64,000 nt of DNA from an uncultured Cohaesibacter sp. (GCF_963666525.1 NZ_OY762905.1:744001-808000); one strand, 5' to 3'; positions 52,641-62,103 are shown, counted from the first letter of the stretch. A program made the numbers and translations. Notes: a model not told the origin generated them from the sequence alone.

Positions 52641-53699
52641 ATGGATTCTGCACCGAAAAAGAACGCTACGCTCAGACAAGTCGCAGACCACGCTGGTGTT
52701 TCTGTCACCACGGCTTCACTGGTACTCAATCGCAAGGGGGAGATCTCCGAAAGCACGAGAACAAATGTACTGCGTGCCATGGATGAGTTGAACTACACCC
52801 CGAGAGGGGAGCGCAGCTCGGCAGAGAATCTTGCCTCTGATGCCCAGAACGCCGTCCGCTTCCTCAAAATCGCCCGCCACGGCCAGACCGTGAACCGGGA
52901 CCACAATGTCTTCATTTCCGACTATATAGACGGCATGTCCTTCGAAGCGACCCGACGCGATTACTCGCTACAGGTCGTCTCTCATGAAGCGACTGATATT
53001 TCTACGATAATTGAAGAAATATCCACCTCTGACCTGCGCGGCATCGTTGCCCTGGGCACCGAGTTGAGCGACGAGGATATCCGCCTCATCACCAACTGTG
53101 GCATCCCCAACGTGATTGTCGACACCTACCGCCCGTTCGTCGATGGCAATTTCATCGACATGGACAACGACCAGCTTGTGCATCTAGCCCTCGATCATCT
53201 CATCTCGCAGGGCTTCAGCCGAATCGGTCTGGTCAGCAGCTATTCCGAGGTGAACAACTTCAAGCTCCGCCATGAAGCCTATCTCAGGGCCATGAATGCC
53301 CACAAGCTGGTGATCGAGGAAGAAAACATCCTCTCGGTCTGCGCGACCAGCGAAGACGCCTATGCTGATTCTCTCAAGCAGTTGGCAGGCATCAAGACCC
53401 TGTCGGACGCCTATTTCTGCTCGAACGACGTAATCGCCTTTGGCTTCATCCGCGCATTGCGCGAGATGGGCTACTCCGTTCCGGCTGACATTTCGGTGAT
53501 CGGTTTCGACAATTTGCCGATGGCCAACATATTTGACCCGCCACTAACTTCACTAAACGTTCCCAAACAACGCATCGGTGCCATGGCGATCCGCATTCTG
53601 GACGACCTGATCGTTGCCAAGGTCAAGCAGCCCTCAGTCAAGGTGCTGGTGTCGGGCGACCTCGTCATCAGACAGAGCGTCAGGCTGAAAGCTGATTAG
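52641..53699 (+). CDS. LacI family transcriptional regulator
   Basis: 352 aa. The N-terminal HTH (ATLRQVADHAGVSVTTASLVLN) is at residues 9-30 and the periplasmic-binding-like effector domain fills residues 70-345 (SVIGFDNLPMANIFDPPLTSL). GAGGAAA precedes the start. Divergent from the dhaK operon and its likely regulator. Confidence 0.92.
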   Translation: MDSAPKKNATLRQVADHAGVSVTTASLVLNRKGEISESTRTNVLRAMDELNYTPRGERSSAENLASDAQNAVRFLKIARHGQTVNRDHNVFISDYIDGMSFEATRRDYSLQVVSHEATDISTIIEEISTSDLRGIVALGTELSDEDIRLITNCGIPNVIVDTYRPFVDGNFIDMDNDQLVHLALDHLISQGFSRIGLVSSYSEVNNFKLRHEAYLRAMNAHKLVIEEENILSVCATSEDAYADSLKQLAGIKTLSDAYFCSNDVIAFGFIRALREMGYSVPADISVIGFDNLPMANIFDPPLTSLNVPKQRIGAMAIRILDDLIVAKVKQPSVKVLVSGDLVIRQSVRLKAD

Positions 53700-53701
53700 A
53701 C

Positions 53702-53731
53702 CGATGTCCGATCGCCAGATCGGACGCATCG
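53702..53731. terminator. hairpin after lacI
   Basis: CGATG/CATCG and GTCCGATC/GATCGGAC stem with a four-base loop, just past the lacI stop. No T run follows, so it is a stem of uncertain terminator strength. Confidence 0.45.
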
Positions 53732-53944
53732 CGTGGAGGTCGGCACATGCTGACTTTCTGCGCTCCGTCCCATTAGTGTTATTGCGCATCGCGCCCTTAT
53801 CCCTCAGGCTCTGAATACCCATCTCTAAGGCATATGCCCTTTGCACAGCAGAACGGCGCACGCCTGACATCGCCGCCCGGACCAAAGCCAGACTTGCTAC
53901 CGGGCTGCCTAGAGACAGCTCAACAGACCCAAAGGATACACGAC

Positions 53945-55141
53945 ATGAATGTGACGACTTTCGCCCAACTTCTTGCCGTTGGCCTGATCGCTGGAACCAG
54001 CCCTGCCCTCGCCCAGTCCTTCAATGCGGCCCCGCCCAATGCGGAAAGACAGCAACCAGCCTTTGCGGGGCAGACGAGAGCACCCATCCTTGCCGATAGC
54101 ATCACCCTGGAACGGACAGTCATCGCCCGAGGCCTTGATCACCCATGGGGAATGGATCAATTGCCAGATGGCCGCTGGCTTGTTACCGAGCGCTCGGGAA
54201 CTCTGCGCATCGTCGGGGCCGATGGCAGCAAATCCCGCGCTATTGCCGGTCTGCCGGAGGTTGACGCCAGACAGCAGGGCGGCCTGCTCGACGTAACGAT
54301 CCGAGATGATTTCACCTCCTCGCGCCGGGTATGGTGGAGCTATGCCGAGCCGCGCGGCAACGGCACCAACGCAACAGCGGTGGCGACCGGCACCCTTTCC
54401 TCCGACGAACAGCGCATGGAAAATGTCGAGGTCATCTTCCAGCAGCAACCCGCCTGGCGCTCGGCCAACCATTTCGGCTCGCGGCTGGTCTTCGACAAGA
54501 CTGGCGCCCTGTTCGTGACAACCGGCGAACGCTACTACGAAGCCTCGCGGCAACTGGCGCAGGACTTGGGAACAACCCTTGGCAAGGTTGTTCGCATCAC
54601 CCCCATGGGCGGCGCAGCAGCGGGCAACCCAGAGCTCCCCGGCGGTCTGCCGAAAATCTGGTCCTATGGTCATCGCAACATCCAGTCAGCAGCACTCGGG
54701 CCGGATGGCACCCTGTGGACCGTGGAACATGGTCCCAAGGGAGGCGACGAGCTCAACCACCCGCAGGCAGGCCGCAACTATGGCTGGCCGATCATTGCCT
54801 ATGGTGAAAACTACTCCGGCACTCCGGTTGGCGAGGGATTGACGGCGAAAGACGGCATGGAACAGCCGGTCTATTACTGGGACCCGGTGATCGCCCCTTC
54901 CGGCATGGTCTTCTACGATGGTGCCATGTTCCCCGAATGGCAGGGCGATGCCCTCATCGGCGGCCTGGCAAGCCGGGCTCTGGTCCGCCTGAAACTGGAC
55001 GGGGAAAAGGTCACTGGTGAGGCCCGTTATCTCGAAGGGCGAAGCCGCATCCGCGACGTCGATGTCGATGCCACCGACGGCTCGATCATCATCTTGACAG
55101 ACGCGGCCAACGGAACCCTCACCCGCCTGACGCGGCGATAA
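53945..55141 (+). CDS. PQQ-dependent sugar dehydrogenase (aldose dehydrogenase family)
   Basis: Periplasmic six-bladed propeller, 398 aa, with signal peptide (cleavage after ALA). GSDH motifs: GLDHPWGMDQLPDGRWLVTE near residue 60 and WSYGHRNIQSAA near 240. AAAGGA is eight bases before the ATG. Oxidises sugars using PQQ (family knowledge); substrate unknown. Confidence 0.92.
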   Translation: MNVTTFAQLLAVGLIAGTSPALAQSFNAAPPNAERQQPAFAGQTRAPILADSITLERTVIARGLDHPWGMDQLPDGRWLVTERSGTLRIVGADGSKSRAIAGLPEVDARQQGGLLDVTIRDDFTSSRRVWWSYAEPRGNGTNATAVATGTLSSDEQRMENVEVIFQQQPAWRSANHFGSRLVFDKTGALFVTTGERYYEASRQLAQDLGTTLGKVVRITPMGGAAAGNPELPGGLPKIWSYGHRNIQSAALGPDGTLWTVEHGPKGGDELNHPQAGRNYGWPIIAYGENYSGTPVGEGLTAKDGMEQPVYYWDPVIAPSGMVFYDGAMFPEWQGDALIGGLASRALVRLKLDGEKVTGEARYLEGRSRIRDVDVDATDGSIIILTDAANGTLTRLTRR

Positions 55142-55322
55142 TAGCAGACTGGGATCGTCTCCCCCGCCCCAGCCGGGAGCGAGCAATATCGGGGCACTTC
55201 CGCCAGATTAGGGGATTCACCGGAAAGACAGCGTGCAAGGGCAGTTATACAAGTAAGCCACATATCGGAATTTGATCCATTCCTTTTCATGCCCTTGTGC
55301 CAATTCTTTTCAGGTTTGTTCC

Positions 55323-56471
55323 ATGCATCGCTTCATGATCCAGCTCACCAGAGCCTTACTGCTGATCGCAGCCGTCGGGCTGTTCGTCCTGTCCATCACC
55401 AATCTGATCGATGGCTTCAATCTGGATGGCGATGACGTCGAGACCTGGCCGATTGTTGCCAGCACCTTGCTGTTCATTCTGGCTCTGGTCGTGCTGCAGT
55501 TCTCCGATCCGGGCCTCTACAACAAGTTCAACGACACCGTAAAGCTGATCATCAATACGCGCGGATCAAGCCTTGAGGAGATTTTCAAAGCTTTCAAGGA
55601 TATGGACACGGCCTGGGGCAAGCCATGGATGGGCAGGATCTCCACAATCGGCAGGGATGTCATTATCCTCGGCCCCAATGCGGAAGAAGAATATGTCTTC
55701 ATCCGGCCGCTTCTCGGTATCTTCATCAGCGTGAATTTCGGCCATCTGACGTCCTTCCTGCGCCCGGGCAGCGGCGAGGAATGGCGCCTTGAGAAAACGG
55801 AGAAGCCGGCCAGCACAGCAGACGCCATCCGTTATTCCTTCGGCTCCGCCTGCCTGATGCCAACCCTGATCGACAGACTGCAGGGTTATTTCAACACCGG
55901 AAGAGCAGACAATTCAACGCTCGGCATGGACAGCAAGGAAGAGATCTTCCTGTTCAACGAAGAGTTCAAATGGACCGGTCAGGACTTCCATCTGCTCGAT
56001 GTCACCATGAAACCGCGCCTGACCATTTCATCGCATATTCCCTGCAAGACCTTCCACATCAGTGATGCCCGGAGCGGCAAGGAGCTTTTCATGCTCACCA
56101 AGCGCCTGTTCCACATCTTCACCTCCTATGACCTCTATCAGGGTGGCGTCAAATTCTGCCGTCTGAAGAGAAGGCTCGTGCTGCATCACACCTATTTCTC
56201 GGGCGATACGAGAGAGGGCAAGCTGGAGCTGATCAGGATGAACGCCATGTTCGGCTCCAACTATCAGGTCAAGCTGGCTGGCAAGCAGATCGGCACCATT
56301 GCGCGGAAGCTGAACGCGACCCTGTCCAACGTCGTCTTCGACAATTTCATTCTCTCGGTGGCGGATCCCAGGTGGCTGCCGCTGATGGCGGGGATGAGCG
56401 TCATGGCCGCACGACAGGCCCAACGGGAGAAGGTCAGCGACGCGATATCACTCTCCGACACACTGGACTGA
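55323..56471 (+). CDS. membrane protein with LURP-one/tubby-like C-terminal domain
   Basis: 382 aa. Two N-terminal helices (about residues 8-28 and 42-60) are followed by a soluble domain. The C-terminal 170 residues (FHISDARSGKELFMLTKRLFHIFTSYDLY onward, ending DNFILSVADPRWLPLMAGMSVM) show the beta-strand pattern of LURP-one-related/tubby-C-like proteins. The family call is pattern-based inference. CAGG lies eight bases before the ATG. Confidence 0.65.
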   Translation: MHRFMIQLTRALLLIAAVGLFVLSITNLIDGFNLDGDDVETWPIVASTLLFILALVVLQFSDPGLYNKFNDTVKLIINTRGSSLEEIFKAFKDMDTAWGKPWMGRISTIGRDVIILGPNAEEEYVFIRPLLGIFISVNFGHLTSFLRPGSGEEWRLEKTEKPASTADAIRYSFGSACLMPTLIDRLQGYFNTGRADNSTLGMDSKEEIFLFNEEFKWTGQDFHLLDVTMKPRLTISSHIPCKTFHISDARSGKELFMLTKRLFHIFTSYDLYQGGVKFCRLKRRLVLHHTYFSGDTREGKLELIRMNAMFGSNYQVKLAGKQIGTIARKLNATLSNVVFDNFILSVADPRWLPLMAGMSVMAARQAQREKVSDAISLSDTLD

Positions 56472-56525
56472 GGGCCGGGTCGGCAAACCATCTCGCCCAT
56501 CCTCCAATGGCAGTGATGGCGCGCC

Positions 56526-56972
56526 TTAGCGCTCACCATCCTCCGCGCCGGGGCTGGTTTCGATAACTTTCTGCATAAGGGCAACAAACTGTTGCTGTTC
56601 AGCTGAGCTGAGGACTGACAGCGCATCCTCATTTTCCGCAAGTGCTGCCGATATCGCCGGGGCACGCAAAGCCCGGGCGCGTTCGCTCAGCCACACCCGC
56701 TGCACCCGCCCATCGCTCTCGTCCTTCCTTCGCGAAATCAATCCGTCCCGCTCCATTCGCGACAGGGTATTGGCCATCGTCGCCTGTTCGATGTCGAGCC
56801 GCTCAACCAGCTGTTTCTGGGTCAACCCGTCCGTTTCCCATAACTCCAGCAACGCCGGAAAGGTCCCGGTCGTCATGCCAAGCGGCTTGATCCGTGCAGA
56901 AAGGCCGCGCGCGAAAATGCGGGCCAGATGATTGAGCAGATAGCCAGCAGATTGGTTTTTTCTGAATTCCAT
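56526..56972 (-). CDS. MarR family transcriptional regulator
   Basis: 148 aa winged-helix repressor type: LTQKQLVERLDIEQATMANTLSRMERDGLISRRKDESDGR near residues 50-88. The start at 56972 (Met-Glu-Phe) is the usual length. Divergent from the small membrane protein at 57051 across twin palindromes (56993-57004 and 57015-57026). Confidence 0.92.
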   Translation of the reverse strand: MEFRKNQSAGYLLNHLARIFARGLSARIKPLGMTTGTFPALLELWETDGLTQKQLVERLDIEQATMANTLSRMERDGLISRRKDESDGRVQRVWLSERARALRAPAISAALAENEDALSVLSSAEQQQFVALMQKVIETSPGAEDGER

Positions 56973-56992
56973 GCCATCAGGATAGCACTTGT

Positions 56993-57004
56993 ATAGCAAG
57001 CTAT
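56993..57004. promoter_or_regulatory. MarR operator palindrome 1
   Basis: ATAGC-AA-GCTAT in the marR-57051 intergenic region, paired with an almost identical site 22 bases away. Both palindromes are strong and lie where MarR would repress both genes. Confidence 0.65.
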
Positions 57005-57014
57005 GCAATGTTAT

Positions 57015-57026
57015 ATAGCTTGCTAT
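57015..57026. promoter_or_regulatory. MarR operator palindrome 2
   Basis: ATAGC-TT-GCTAT, one central-base difference from site 1, spaced two helical turns away. Confidence 0.65.
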
Positions 57027-57050
57027 ATTGTTTTTTTTGGAGATAACCTG

Positions 57051-57500
57051 ATGATCAAGAACCTTCATCCCGTTGCTGGCACAACAGCCCTTATCCTGAT
57101 CCTCGCTTTCTGGTCTTCAACGGCCCTGTCGGAACTGTTTGCCGAACCCGCCACGGTAATCATGGTCAAGACACTGATCCCGTATGGTTTCATTATTCTG
57201 ATCCCGGCCATCATGGTGGCAGGCGCCTCCGGTTTCCGGCTGGGCAAGGGCTGGCGGGGGCCTGTGATCACACGCAAGCAAAGGCGGATGCCATTCATTG
57301 CGGCGAACGGCCTCTTGATCCTCATTCCGTCGGCCCTCTACCTCTCGGCCAAGGCCGAGGGTGGCACCTTCGACACCGGCTTCTATCTTGTCCAGGCTCT
57401 GGAGCTGATCGCCGGGGCCATCAACATAACGCTGTTGACACTCAACATGCGCGACGGGCTGCGGCTTTCGGGAAACCGGCGTACCCGCCCACAAGACTGA
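57051..57500 (+). CDS. small membrane protein, likely MarR target
   Basis: 149 aa, four hydrophobic helices. GGAG is eight bases before the ATG. Not recognised. The position opposite marR suggests it is the regulated gene, perhaps a small transporter or stress protein. Confidence 0.75.
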   Translation: MIKNLHPVAGTTALILILAFWSSTALSELFAEPATVIMVKTLIPYGFIILIPAIMVAGASGFRLGKGWRGPVITRKQRRMPFIAANGLLILIPSALYLSAKAEGGTFDTGFYLVQALELIAGAINITLLTLNMRDGLRLSGNRRTRPQD

Positions 57501-57513
57501 CAGGCGCATAAAA

Positions 57514-57547
57514 ACCGGCCCTGCCCGTTGATTTGGGCAGAGCCGGT
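57514..57547 (-). terminator. terminator of the Cys-rich protein gene
   Basis: ACCGGC/GCCGGT and CTGCCC/GGGCAG stem (57514-57526 with 57535-57547) with an eight-base loop, followed on the minus strand by TTTT. Lies 33 bases past the stop of the leftward gene. Confidence 0.7.
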
Positions 57548-57579
57548 CGATGAGGCAGCTTCACGCTAATGCGCAGCGA

Positions 57580-57840
57580 CTAGTTTTCCTGCTGCTGCTT
57601 GATCAGGGCGTCGATCATCTGCTTGCACTTGGCAGAGATGGAGTTTTCATTATCCTTCAGGCACATCACAAGACGCCCACCCCCCGGTTCAACCGATCCG
57701 CAATAGGCCTTGACGTCGGCCTTGCAGGCAGACTTGATGTCCCGCATCTGCGACATCGACATCGAGCCTTGCGCAAAAGCACCAACAGAGAGCAACGAAA
57801 ACACTGCGACCAGAGCGGCAATGGCGATCTTTCTTGTCAT
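57580..57840 (-). CDS. small secreted cysteine-rich-repeat protein
   Basis: 86 aa, exported (signal peptide to AFA). Four Cys (C39, C47, C60, C72) in the C-x7-C-x12-C-x11-C pattern of the Cys-rich GLG1-like repeat family. AAAGGG precedes the start. Function unknown. Confidence 0.8.
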   Translation of the reverse strand: MTRKIAIAALVAVFSLLSVGAFAQGSMSMSQMRDIKSACKADVKAYCGSVEPGGGRLVMCLKDNENSISAKCKQMIDALIKQQQEN

Positions 57841-57938
57841 GACATATCCCTTTCCTGTTTGTCATGGTTGACTGAAGGGAGTTCTAGACGGTGCCCTTTG
57901 CCGGCGTTTTTCTCTGCAATTTCATTTTGTAAAAACAG

Positions 57939-59306
57939 TTAGCGCTCTTGGGGCCCGAGGCGATCGGAAAGCGGCGGCAGGCTTATGACAACCCGCCCAT
58001 GCCCCTGAGGCGTTGCCGCAAGCGTGATCGTGCCGTTGTGAGCACCGAGCAAGGCCTGGGCGACAGCAAGCCCGAGCCCGGCCCCGCCTGTCTTGCGTGC
58101 CCGAGACGGCTCGGCCCGTGTGAAGGGTTCGAGCAACAGGGCACGTGCGCCCGTATCCTTGCTGAACCCGAGCCCTTCGTCGTCGATCGTGATATAGACA
58201 CCATCGGCTTTCTGCTCGGCCCGAACATGCGCGCATCCGCCATATTTGATCGCATTGTCGATGACATTGACGAGCACCCGCCGCAGGGCAAGCCGGTCTC
58301 CCAGTACAAGAATTTCCTCACCTGCAGGCACCAACTCCAGCGCGACCCGCGCTCCAGCCTGCCGGAAATCGGCCAGTTCACCGCGTAGCAATCCACCGAT
58401 ATCAAGCAGCTCCTCATTGAGCGCTCCCACCTCGGCACGGGAAGTCATCAGCGCATTGTCAAGCAGCTCGATCATGTCGCGGATATCGGCAGTCGCCCTC
58501 TGGCGATCCTGCTCATCCGGCAGTTTTTCCACCCGCAAATGCAGACGGGTGGCAAAACTGCGAATATCATGCTGGATCCCGCCAATCAGCGCCACACGCG
58601 ACCGCGCCAGCGTGTGCAATCGCTCCTGCAGCCGCGTGAAGGCACCTGCCAGCGCGGCGACCTCCGGCGTTGCCGACCGGAACTGCGGCAGTTCAACCAT
58701 ATCCCCGCCGGGGTCAATCCGCTCCACCGCCTTTGCCAGCCGCACGAGCGGCCTGATCTCCCGATGCAGCAGGAAGAAGGCCACCGCCGACAGGATGGCG
58801 CCCAGCAAACCGGCATAGATGCCCGCTGGCACTCCGCTCCTCGTTGAAATGAAGGAAGCCTTCATCTCGACGACCATGAGACTGCCATCGTTGAGCCTGA
58901 TCCAATATTCGAGTGGAAAGGCTATCCCGGCGAAGAACCGCGCTCCCGGACGCCCCTTCAGGATAGCGTTGGGCTGGATACGGACCAATCGATCCCCCAA
59001 GACCTTCCGATAAGCAGCCATGTTCGCACGGCCCGTCAGGTCGGTGTCCATACGCATCTGTTCGGTCTGATCATGGATGCGGATCGAGATCATCGCAGAT
59101 GCCGTTGCCGCTTCCAGCATCGGGTGCCCTTCCGGGCCAAGCTGGTTGGCCAGGTTCGTCAGGGCCAGCAACTGCTGCGGTTCGGGGTTGACCTGCCGTT
59201 CAATGCCGTTGCCCGACCAGTAGAAAGACACGATCAGCACGATCCAGAGCACGACAAACAGACTGGAGCCGATGGCGAGAAGGCGTGTCGTGAGCCCGAA
59301 GCGCAT
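57939..59306 (-). CDS. two-component sensor histidine kinase
   Basis: 455 aa. Two transmembrane helices (about 9-28 and 163-182) flank a periplasmic sensor; HAMP follows; the phospho-acceptor H246 lies in GGIQHDIRSF; N347 and N351 in the N box, and G boxes in DEGLGFS and GGAGLGLAVAQ. The H-box lacks the usual HELRTPL pattern. Overlaps closely with the upstream regulator gene (two bases between them). Confidence 0.92.
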   Translation of the reverse strand: MRFGLTTRLLAIGSSLFVVLWIVLIVSFYWSGNGIERQVNPEPQQLLALTNLANQLGPEGHPMLEAATASAMISIRIHDQTEQMRMDTDLTGRANMAAYRKVLGDRLVRIQPNAILKGRPGARFFAGIAFPLEYWIRLNDGSLMVVEMKASFISTRSGVPAGIYAGLLGAILSAVAFFLLHREIRPLVRLAKAVERIDPGGDMVELPQFRSATPEVAALAGAFTRLQERLHTLARSRVALIGGIQHDIRSFATRLHLRVEKLPDEQDRQRATADIRDMIELLDNALMTSRAEVGALNEELLDIGGLLRGELADFRQAGARVALELVPAGEEILVLGDRLALRRVLVNVIDNAIKYGGCAHVRAEQKADGVYITIDDEGLGFSKDTGARALLLEPFTRAEPSRARKTGGAGLGLAVAQALLGAHNGTITLAATPQGHGRVVISLPPLSDRLGPQER

Positions 59307-59308
59307 GG

Positions 59309-60028
59309 TCAGGACACCTGTTTGACTGGCACGGCGAGAAGATAGCCGCCATTGCGCACGGTGCTGATCAGATCGCCGCCACTTTCGAGTGGCCCCAGCT
59401 TCTTGCGCAACCGGGACACCAGAATGTCGACGGATCTGTCATAGGGATTGGCCTGCCGCCCGTGGGTAAAGTCCAGAATCTGGTCGCGGGAGAGCACCCG
59501 CCTCGGCCGCAGGATGAAGCAGGCCAACAGCTCGAACTCGGCACTTGTCAGCGCAACGAGTTCCTGATCATTGGCAAGCAGCTGACGCGCATCCAGATCG
59601 ATGACAAACCGGTCGAAGGCCATCCGCCGCGTTTCCAGCACCGGAGTCGAGGGCCCGCCAATCCTGCGCAACAGCGCCCTTGTCCGCGCCAGAAGCTCCC
59701 GGCTGGAAAAAGGTTTGACCACATAGTCATCTGCCCCGATCTCCAGCCCGACCACCCGGTCCAGTTCCTCGCCCTTGGCAGTCAGCATCAGGATCGGCAG
59801 GGAATGACGCGCTCTCAGACGGCGGCAGATCGACAGCCCGTCCTCACCGGGCAGCATCAGATCGAGAATGATCAGGTCCGGAAATGTCCGGTCCATGATC
59901 AGATCCATTTCCAGACTGTCCTGTGCAGTGGACACGGCATAGCCCTCCCGCTCGAACAGCTCGGCAATGAGGGAGCGGATATCGTCGTCATCATCAACAA
60001 TGAGAATGCGTTTGCTTTGAGAGTCCAT
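59309..60028 (-). CDS. OmpR-family response regulator
   Basis: 239 aa. Receiver with D56 (LILDLMLPGEDG), T83 and K105, then the winged-helix DNA-binding domain (SAEFELLACFILRPRRVLSRDQIL). First gene of the TCS operon with the kinase. Divergent from the CANG-repeat protein gene; probable targets are that gene or the exporter operon. Confidence 0.94.
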   Translation of the reverse strand: MDSQSKRILIVDDDDDIRSLIAELFEREGYAVSTAQDSLEMDLIMDRTFPDLIILDLMLPGEDGLSICRRLRARHSLPILMLTAKGEELDRVVGLEIGADDYVVKPFSSRELLARTRALLRRIGGPSTPVLETRRMAFDRFVIDLDARQLLANDQELVALTSAEFELLACFILRPRRVLSRDQILDFTHGRQANPYDRSVDILVSRLRKKLGPLESGGDLISTVRNGGYLLAVPVKQVS

Positions 60029-60343
60029 GCTCGTCTTCGCTCATCTGTTGGGTGTCGGTCTAATTCAAACCGGCCCTGTCAAAGGACCCTTGCTGCAGCG
60101 AAAGGTCGGCGTTCGGGAGGTTTCGGCCATATGCTGGTCTTCCCGCCGACGAAAATCAATCAGTTTTCCTTGCTGGTTACAAAACGAAACATTCCAGAAA
60201 CAAACTGGAACAGCTTGAAAAGGCTCATTCATTTTGAAGAAAACTGCAGCATGCATCCTCTGTTCACAGGCTGCCCATCAGCATTTGCACCCCAAAACGA
60301 AATCCAGACAGAGGCCAGATAGAGGCCAGATAGAGGATCGAAT
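60029..60343. other. 315-base region between the TCS and the CANG-repeat gene
   Basis: Includes a CCAG/CTGG inverted pair (about 60193-60208) and the tandem GAGGCCAGATA repeats just before the next start. No gene; both promoters must lie here. Confidence 0.45.
60310..60342 (+). repeat. tandem 11-base repeats at a ribosome-binding site
   Basis: AGAGGCCAGAT occurs twice in tandem (60310-60320, 60321-60331) and a third partial copy (AGAGGATCGAA) is the probable ribosome site for the gene at 60344. Three AGAGG motifs are thus lined up at 11-base intervals. Confidence 0.6.
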
Positions 60344-60646
60344 ATGAGCAAGAAACTGACAACCGCATTGATGACGGGCATGATTGCCCTTGCAATGGCG
60401 AGCCAGGCAAATGCCTGGACCCGCAGCGGTACGGTCACAGGACCTCGCGGCACCTCCAGCGTACAGGCCTCGGGCAGTTGCGCCAATGGTGCCTGCAGCC
60501 GTCAGATTACCCGAACCAATCCCTATGGCCAGACCAGCACCCGCACCGGTTCAACGGCATGCGCCAATGGTGTCTGCTCCGGCTCCTCCACGACCACCGG
60601 GCCCTACGGTGGCACCGTTACCCGGCAGGGAACCATCAGCCGCTGA
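60344..60646 (+). CDS. small secreted protein with repeated Cys-Ala-Asn-Gly motifs
   Basis: 100 aa, exported (cleavage after ANA). The mature protein has two similar halves, each with CANGxCS and a Thr/Gly-Pro-Tyr-Gly segment. Four Cys. AGAGG is seven to eight bases before the ATG. Family not recognised. Lies between the two-component system and the export operon. Confidence 0.75.
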   Translation: MSKKLTTALMTGMIALAMASQANAWTRSGTVTGPRGTSSVQASGSCANGACSRQITRTNPYGQTSTRTGSTACANGVCSGSSTTTGPYGGTVTRQGTISR

Positions 60647-60720
60647 GGCCCTGCCCGCCCGGCAGATCCCCGTGCCACACACCAAAATCTGCCGGGCCAC
60701 CCTTTTGAAAGCTCCCCGCA

Positions 60721-62103
60721 ATGTTTGATACCACCCCCGATGAGAGCATGAAGGACAACCGGTTGCCGGATACACAGGATCCCGCCTTGCCCCCGCTCCT
60801 TGTCGGCCCGCCCATGAAAGCAGAGGGACAGCCCACGCTCGATAATAGGCAAGCCGCTCGCTCTCCCGCCCCTGCTCCCGCCAGAACCGGCAAGAACAGC
60901 GACAGCCTGCCATCACGCCCGCCATCGAGGCGGCGAAACCGCAGGCGGGAGTTGCTGCTTGGCGCCGGTATCCTGCTGCTATCGGTTGTCGGCTGGCTGG
61001 GCTGGCGCTATGGGGCTATCCATACCATGGCGTTGACAAAGGCAGAGGCGACAAGCTTCCAGCCCGAAATCACCGGCCCCGGCACACTGGATGTCACACG
61101 CAAGGCCAGCATCTCGAGCACGGTTCAGGCGCGCCTTCTGCATTTGGCAGTCGAGGAAAACGACAGCGTCCGTGAAGGTGAGCTGCTGGCCGAGCTCGAC
61201 GACGCCGAGGCGAAAGCCCAGCTTGCCTCTCTGGAAGCCAGCGTCGAGGCATCGCGTCAGGCGGTTGTCATGGTCAAGGCAGAGCTGCAACAGGCTCTGG
61301 TCGGACTAGCCAACGCCAGGGCTGAATTCGGGCGACAAACCCGGCTGTTGGAAACGAACACCACCAGCCGCTCGTCCTATGAGACAGCAGAAACAGCCCT
61401 TGCCCGGTCCGAGGCCGACAAGGCCAAGGCGGAAGCCAACATCCAGCAGAGCCAGTCCCAGATGATTGCCTCAGCCAAGAGCGCCGAGGCCCAAAGAGCC
61501 CTGCTCGACAAATACCGGATCCATGCGCCGCTTGCCGGCATCATCGTCGACCGCAGCAAGGATATCGGCGACACGCTGACGGTGGGCAGCAGCTTCATTG
61601 AGATTGTTGACCCGGACAGCATTGTCGTCACCACGCGGTTTGATGAAAGCCTGATCACCAGAGTCGATCAGGGTCAAACAGCCTACGTCACCTTTTCCGC
61701 CAGTCCGGACGATCCCGTCTTCGCCGAAGTCACACGCGTTGGACGTCAGGTCGATGAAGAAACCCGCGAATTCGAGGTCGATGTCAAACCAGACCGTCTG
61801 CCCGCCCATTGGGCTATCGGGCAGCGGGCAAATGTGGTGGTGAAGCTCGCCCCACAGGCTGCAACAATCACCATTCCAACCACTGCGCTCAAGCGGGTGG
61901 AAGGCACACCGGGGGTATGGCTGTCCGATGATGGGCGAGCCAGATGGCAGCCGGTCACCGTTGGCGCGGTGGCTGGAGAGCGCATCGATGTGCGTTCCGG
62001 GCTTGCCGCTGGTGACATCTATGTGACCGCTCCGACCCGCCTTTATCGCGGCATGCGCATCCAGACGCAGACCGATCTGGCGGGAGGCAAGGAACGCAAA
62101 TGA
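60721..62103 (+). CDS. HlyD/DevB-type periplasmic adaptor
   Basis: 460 aa. Pro/Arg-rich cytoplasmic N-terminus (about 75 residues), one transmembrane helix (about 78-96), biotinyl-lipoyl halves (LAVEENDSVREGELLAELD near 145-163), a coiled-coil hairpin (about 165-260), and beta-barrel domains. Bridges an inner-membrane ABC exporter to the envelope. Overlaps the permease by four bases. Start at 60721 has no strong ribosome site; 60748 is an alternative. Confidence 0.9.
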   Translation: MFDTTPDESMKDNRLPDTQDPALPPLLVGPPMKAEGQPTLDNRQAARSPAPAPARTGKNSDSLPSRPPSRRRNRRRELLLGAGILLLSVVGWLGWRYGAIHTMALTKAEATSFQPEITGPGTLDVTRKASISSTVQARLLHLAVEENDSVREGELLAELDDAEAKAQLASLEASVEASRQAVVMVKAELQQALVGLANARAEFGRQTRLLETNTTSRSSYETAETALARSEADKAKAEANIQQSQSQMIASAKSAEAQRALLDKYRIHAPLAGIIVDRSKDIGDTLTVGSSFIEIVDPDSIVVTTRFDESLITRVDQGQTAYVTFSASPDDPVFAEVTRVGRQVDEETREFEVDVKPDRLPAHWAIGQRANVVVKLAPQAATITIPTTALKRVEGTPGVWLSDDGRARWQPVTVGAVAGERIDVRSGLAAGDIYVTAPTRLYRGMRIQTQTDLAGGKERK

